From a virus, in IMG/VR virus record IMGVR_UViG_3300032311_000276, positions 1 to 22,947 of that record: a stretch of DNA of 22,947 nt; one strand, given 5' to 3'. Below, in pieces: positions 19,060 through 22,947 of this stretch. A model generated the notes under the pieces. It saw only the letters and a list, made by a program, of their open reading frames with translations, made no database searches and had not been told where the DNA came from. Positions within the stretch are counted from its first letter, which is position 1. Each line of letters opens with the position of its first letter. A program made the translations under genes and the position numbers.

Positions 19060-21714
19060 TTATGCGTAACGAACCCAAAGACCCGCCATTCCTACATTGC
19101 CACCACTAGGCATTCCACCTGCAGTTGATAATGAAACACATCTCCATGATCCTGTATTTACTAATGATGTTCCAGCTGTATTCTGATAAGAACCTAGACC
19201 CGGAATATACATGCCAGTTCCAATAAAAGCGTGAACAACAGTTTCACCAGTTTGATCAAGATAACCCGTAAATGATGTAGCATATAAAGTTGTCCCAGCT
19301 ACAGTTGTATTATTGTAAGATGTAGATGAGTTAGCTGGTCTTCCCATTATATAACTACCAATAGCATATTGAGTAGTATTATCAATTGCACCTGTTTGAC
19401 CATTTAATGATGTTACGCCACCTCCAGCTGCTGTTTGAAATGTTGGTAATGCGCCAGCACCATTAGATGTTAAGATTTGACCAGCTGTTCCTACTGATGC
19501 TAATGATTGGAATGCTCCTGTGGTAGTTGTTCCACCAGCTACTAAAGCATAAGCAGTTGCTGATGTATTACCAGTGCCACCATTTGCTACAGGAACAGAT
19601 GTTGTAAATCCTGTATAGTCAGCATCCCATGATGCAGCAGTTGTTCCAGAAGTTAATATACATGTTATAACAGCAGTTGTATTTCCTGTTACAACAATGA
19701 CAGAATTTAAACCAGAAGATTGAACAGTAACAGATCCAGTAGAGTTATTATGTATTTCAAATCTTTGGCCTACTGTTAATGTGCTTGCTACTGGTAACAC
19801 TACTGTTTGAGTAGTTGTTCCAGTGAAGTATTGTAACTGTGTGCTAGATACAGTAAGTGTAGTTGTGCCAGCCGCAGTAGCAGTAGTTGTGTATCCTTGT
19901 GTAGCAATAGTAGCAGCAGCTAGTGATGTAGCTCCAGTTCCACCATTTGCTAATGGCAGTGTTCCTGTTACTTGTGTTGATAATCCAATATTAGAAATAG
20001 TATTGGAAGCTCCACTAATTGTTTTATTAGTAAGCGTTTGAGTATCAGACGTTCCTACTACTGTGCCAGAAGGGGCAGCTACTGTAGCAATAGTGCCAAG
20101 ACCTAATGTTGTTCTTTGTGCAGAAGCGTCTGCATCATCCAACAATGCTTTACCAGCTGTTGTTAAATCAAATGTAGCAGCAGTTCCAGATCCAGTAAAT
20201 TGGATACCTTTATCAGCAGCAGAAGTTAATCCAGCAATAGCAGTTAATTCAGCATCAGATGCTTGTGGAGTAAATGTTAATGCACCAGTGACATCACCAG
20301 ATGTTAATGTAATAGCACCAGTTCTAGTATTAAATGATGTTACTGCACCAGATGTGCTAAATGCAGCAGCATTCCATGCAGATCCACTCCATACATATAG
20401 TTGACTTCCTGTTGTATTCCAATATAAAGCACCAGTTAATAAAGCATTTCCATCATTATCTACACTTGGAGCTGTTGATTTAGCACCAAGATATCTGTCA
20501 TCAAAAGCATCATAACTAGCAGCAGCATTAGTTTCTGATGTAGCTGCATTGGTAGCACTTGTTGCAGCATTAGTGGCTGACGTAGAAGCATTAGTTGCTG
20601 ACGTAGAAGCTGCACTAGCAGATGAGGCAGCATTAGTAGCTTGTGTGCTTGCAGTTGAAGCTGAACCAGATGCTGCTGTCGCAGATGAAGCTGCGTTTGT
20701 AGCAGAAGTTGATGCATTAGAAGCCTGTGTTGTAGCAGTAGTAGCAGATCCAGATGCAGAAGTTGCACTAGAAGCGGCAGCAGTTGCTGAACTTGCAGCA
20801 GCTGTAGCAGATGTGCTTGCGTTACTTGCTTGTGTTGAAGCTGTTGTTGCTGATCCACTTGCAGCTGTTGCACTTGATGCAGCATTGGTTGCACTTGTAG
20901 ATGCGTTTGATGCTTGAGTAGATGCAGTCGATGCGCTAGTAGAAGCATTACTTGCTTGAGTAGATGCAGTAGAAGCAGAAGCAGCAGCGTTAGTAGCTGA
21001 TGTTGAAGCAGCACTTGCACTTGTAGCAGCATTGGTAGCACTAGTTGAAGCACTAGCAGCGTCTACAACTAAAGACCATTTAGCTACATCGGCATTACTT
21101 GAAATAGGTTGTGATCCTGTAGATGTATGTGCAGTAATACAAATATAGATATTGCTATTAGATGTATCTTTAACGATATCTTGTAATACATATGCTGTGC
21201 CTGTAGCCCAATTACCTTTGTATGTTCCAACAGCATTTAATGTTTGTGGATTACCAGTAGAGTCAAATGCTAAAAACTTATTAGCACGTGTTGTATCTGC
21301 TGGCAACGTCATGCTAATAGATGTAGGATCTGTTACAGGCGCTTTAATAGAACGCTCTGCTGTTTCAGCAATTTGCTGAATAAAGATTGTTTCTGAATCT
21401 AATTCTGTATTAAGTGTGTTAGCAAAGAAGTCACCACCAGTTACGAAGTCTGTTGAACGCTCAATAGATCTTGCACCAACGATTGTAATACGATCAGCAC
21501 CTGTGGCAGCTACTACTAATGTGACTGATCCAGTTCCTGTAGTTCCACTAATGGTTACAGTGTAGTCTGTGGTTAAAGTAAGTAGTGTGGTGTTCTTATA
21601 TACTGCGATATCTGTAGAAGTTAATACAGGGAATGAGAAGGCGTAAGGGCCTACACCCGCAGATCCTGTGTATACTACTCGTCTTGCTACGCTCGTTATT
21701 GCATAATCAGCCAT
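19060..21714 (-). CDS. Tail fibre protein with T7 gp17-like N-terminus
   Basis: This 884-residue receptor-binding fibre has a virion-attachment N-terminus (1-150): [20 protein letters not shown], a [20 protein letters not shown] strand and [20 protein letters not shown], as in T7 gp17. The middle (about 219-398) is a Ser/Ala/Thr-only heptad-like repeat, probably a trimeric helical shaft. The module [20 protein letters not shown] then [18 protein letters not shown], common in phage fibres, follows. After this come beta-rich Gly/Thr/Ser repeats ([20 protein letters not shown]), GGTG hinges and a tip with NTGSWRCVS and GLWVRYA that likely contacts the host. It starts from GGAAAAATC-ATG. The T/S/G-rich C-terminus is expected to vary fastest. 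Confidence 0.92.
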   Translation of the reverse strand: MADYAITSVARRVVYTGSAGVGPYAFSFPVLTSTDIAVYKNTTLLTLTTDYTVTISGTTGTGSVTLVVAATGADRITIVGARSIERSTDFVTGGDFFANTLNTELDSETIFIQQIAETAERSIKAPVTDPTSISMTLPADTTRANKFLAFDSTGNPQTLNAVGTYKGNWATGTAYVLQDIVKDTSNSNIYICITAHTSTGSQPISSNADVAKWSLVVDAASASTSATNAATSASAASTSATNAAASASTASTQASNASTSASTASTQASNASTSATNAASSATAASGSATTASTQASNASTSATAAASSATAAASSATSASGSATTATTQASNASTSATNAASSATAASGSASTASTQATNAASSASAASTSATNASTSATNAATSATNAATSETNAAASYDAFDDRYLGAKSTAPSVDNDGNALLTGALYWNTTGSQLYVWSGSAWNAAAFSTSGAVTSFNTRTGAITLTSGDVTGALTFTPQASDAELTAIAGLTSAADKGIQFTGSGTAATFDLTTAGKALLDDADASAQRTTLGLGTIATVAAPSGTVVGTSDTQTLTNKTISGASNTISNIGLSTQVTGTLPLANGGTGATSLAAATIATQGYTTTATAAGTTTLTVSSTQLQYFTGTTTQTVVLPVASTLTVGQRFEIHNNSTGSVTVQSSGLNSVIVVTGNTTAVITCILTSGTTAASWDADYTGFTTSVPVANGGTGNTSATAYALVAGGTTTTGAFQSLASVGTAGQILTSNGAGALPTFQTAAGGGVTSLNGQTGAIDNTTQYAIGSYIMGRPANSSTSYNNTTVAGTTLYATSFTGYLDQTGETVVHAFIGTGMYIPGLGSYQNTAGTSLVNTGSWRCVSLSTAGGMPSGGNVGMAGLWVRYA
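20520..21060 (-). repeat. Ala/Ser/Thr-coding repeat tract in the tail fibre
   Basis: About 540 bases encode residues 219-398 almost only as Ala, Ser, Thr, Gln, Asn and Gly in imperfect seven-residue units such as [14 protein letters not shown] and ASSATAA. At DNA level the tract is a degenerate array of AGC/GCA/TGC-rich words. It can change length by slippage or unequal recombination, which would change the shaft length of the fibre. It also creates spurious long frames on other strands. Confidence 0.8.
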
Positions 21715-21731
21715 GATTTTTCCTTTGCCTT

Positions 21732-21782
21732 ATTTTAACTATATTCTTGTTTTTGTCTATACCATTTTTGCTATTGTGTCAA
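21732..21782 (-). promoter_or_regulatory. Candidate promoters ahead of the tail-fibre gene
   Basis: Two minus-strand candidates lie in the 56-base gap. The first has TTGACA (21782-21777) and, after 15 bases, TATAGA (21761-21756) with a TG extension. The second has TAGACA (21759-21754), 16 bases, and TAAAAT (21737-21732). The second would start at about 21725, ten bases before the ATG. Either would give the fibre and downstream tailoring genes a start separate from the internal virion protein. Confidence 0.4.
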
Positions 21783-22947
21783 TAAAGTTTCACTAGATAT
21801 CTCTGGTAATCTATCTGGCTTTTCTTCGCCTGGACGCCACCAATAATGCTGGCCAGTTTCCCTAAGGTATTTGGTCTGCATTCTATTTAGTTTAGATTGA
21901 TAATTAGGATCTACATACAATTGCAATCTCTCAAAGAATCCTCTTTGGAACAATAAGTATCCATACCATAGTGTTTTGCCTGGCATATATGTTTCTAAAA
22001 ACTTCAATGATTCACCAGCGATATTAGTATCTTTGCCTTGAATGTATTGTTGTAAGTTACCAAATGTTAGGTTCTTAATGTTATTAGCCATATTAACTAC
22101 AGGGCCAGCTAATGTATCTTCTAAGCCACCACCAAAACGATTAACATTACTAAATAATAAGTCACCATAAATACCTAAGCCACCACCTTGTAGGAATGCA
22201 GCACCCCAAAACTCTGGAGTATTCATTGGTCTTGGATCACGGCCTTTACGTATCTCTTGCAGTTGCATTGCTAATGCAGCCATAGCTGTAGTAGCTATTG
22301 CCAAGTCAGCTATAGATCCAGCCTTAGCTTTAAATGTAGCTTGATTCATGGCTTCCCATAAATGAGTAAACACAACTTGCACAGAGAAGTTTTTATACAT
22401 AGAGAAACTTCTTACTAATTCACCAGCTGCTGTTCCAGCTCTAGTTCCGCCATTTAAAAATGCTTTAGCGCGCAATCCAACTGTAGGCACTGCATAATCC
22501 ATTTCAGTATGCATCATTTCTAAGTAGCGTAAAGATAACTCTTGTGCTTGATCTTTAGGCATATGAGTAGCTAAACGTATTTCTTCTGGACGTAAGAATT
22601 TAGATCCATCATAATCGTATAGCTCTGACTTCCTTACTAAATCCCATGTATCAGAATTAAACCCATATCTAGTTAATGCTTTTTGTTTCTTAGCGCTTAA
22701 CTTGGCAAATGGTGTTTCAACTAAATCAGCCATGCCACCCATAAGTTCAAAACCAAAAGCCATACGGCCAGCTTGTGTCCATGCTGTTAATCCAGAAGCT
22801 CTCATAACAACATCAGATATTCTTTGTGTTATTTGTGGGCCACTCATTTCACCAGCAAAACGTGCTTGCGTTTGTGCTAAACCAATCCATGAGTCAAGAA
22901 TAATGCCCATACGAGCAGCTTCTTTTCCTCTGGCTTCTACATCTGTA
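21771..22947 (-). CDS. Internal virion/ejection protein, C-terminal part (N-terminus beyond window)
   Basis: The frame stays open to the right edge (upstream of Met at 22910 it continues TDVEARGKEAAR), so this is the C-terminal 391 residues of a longer protein. It contains amphipathic, membrane-active-looking helices (LIDS-like GIILDSWIGLAQTQARFAGE, then ADLAIATTAMAALAMQLQEI) and LTRYGFNSDTWDLVRKSELY, which recurs in the large polyvalent proteins and T7 gp16-like ejection proteins of podoviruses. It ends PDRLPEISSETLLTQ. These proteins leave the capsid before DNA and build the channel across the envelope. The position just ahead of the tail fibre matches T7 gene 16-17 order. The specific homology is inferred. 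Confidence 0.75.
   Translation of the reverse strand, partial: TDVEARGKEAARMGIILDSWIGLAQTQARFAGEMSGPQITQRISDVVMRASGLTAWTQAGRMAFGFELMGGMADLVETPFAKLSAKKQKALTRYGFNSDTWDLVRKSELYDYDGSKFLRPEEIRLATHMPKDQAQELSLRYLEMMHTEMDYAVPTVGLRAKAFLNGGTRAGTAAGELVRSFSMYKNFSVQVVFTHLWEAMNQATFKAKAGSIADLAIATTAMAALAMQLQEIRKGRDPRPMNTPEFWGAAFLQGGGLGIYGDLLFSNVNRFGGGLEDTLAGPVVNMANNIKNLTFGNLQQYIQGKDTNIAGESLKFLETYMPGKTLWYGYLLFQRGFFERLQLYVDPNYQSKLNRMQTKYLRETGQHYWWRPGEEKPDRLPEISSETLLTQ

Noticed and set aside
20460-21053. A 197-residue Leu/Gln-rich minus-strand frame, and Ala/Val-rich plus-strand frames at 19823-20917
   Set aside because: All are by-products of the tail-fibre Ala/Ser/Thr repeat read in other frames; they show composition bias and no fold pattern.
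20520-21060. Repeat array considered as a CRISPR-like or satellite element
   Set aside because: Units are degenerate, in frame with the fibre protein and lack constant repeat-spacer structure.

Overview
The window is one contiguous piece of an AT-rich tailed-phage genome of podovirus type. Both ends are open: the portal gene runs off the left end and a large internal virion protein runs off the right end. The portal, large terminase, a T7 gp13-like protein and a tail fibre with a T7 gp17-like N-terminus place it among T7-like podoviruses in the broad sense. No RNA or DNA polymerase gene lies in this part. A 23-residue PqqA peptide suggests that the host makes pyrroloquinoline quinone (PQQ). 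With the low GC content, this points by inference to a small aquatic methylotroph such as a Methylophilaceae relative.

Layout. Positions 1-6917 (minus strand) form a tightly overlapping operon, read right to left. It holds an unknown gene, a ribbon-helix-helix protein, RusA, a zinc ribbon, a protein with an SSB-like tip, small terminase, a DUF6378-like protein, large terminase, a gp13-like protein, six small virion or unknown genes and the portal. Positions 6918-7507 hold no gene. They contain two back-to-back promoters and, on the plus strand, a highly foldable stretch that looks like a large structured RNA. Positions 7508-8140 (minus) encode a winged-helix protein, probably leaderless. Positions 8241-10963 (plus) hold a four-gene unit (two membrane micropeptides, a 502-residue protein of unknown function and an M20-type metallopeptidase), bounded by an extended -10 promoter and a strong terminator. 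Its codon use differs clearly from its neighbours. Positions 11042-14664 (plus) hold a small serine recombinase, a YqaJ-type exonuclease, an ERF annealing protein, small membrane proteins and a SleB-type wall hydrolase, closed by a terminator. pqqA sits antisense between two of these genes. Positions 14728-22947 (minus) hold, read right to left, the internal virion protein, tail fibre, tail accessory protein, two 2OG-Fe(II) oxygenases, a sulfotransferase-like gene, an XhlA-like protein, a SprT-like protease, a 3TM holin, an M15 endolysin and a metallophosphoesterase.

How the genes work together. YqaJ, ERF, RusA and the serine recombinase form a recombination kit in which an exonuclease makes ends, an annealing protein pairs them and a resolvase cuts junctions. 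The two terminase subunits and the portal package DNA. Holin, M15 peptidase, the SleB-like enzyme and the XhlA-like protein lyse the cell. The oxygenase and sulfotransferase cluster behind the tail fibre and pqqA are auxiliary genes likely to modify surfaces or host metabolism. The most notable finds are the phage-encoded PqqA and the candidate large structured RNA at about 7001-7425.
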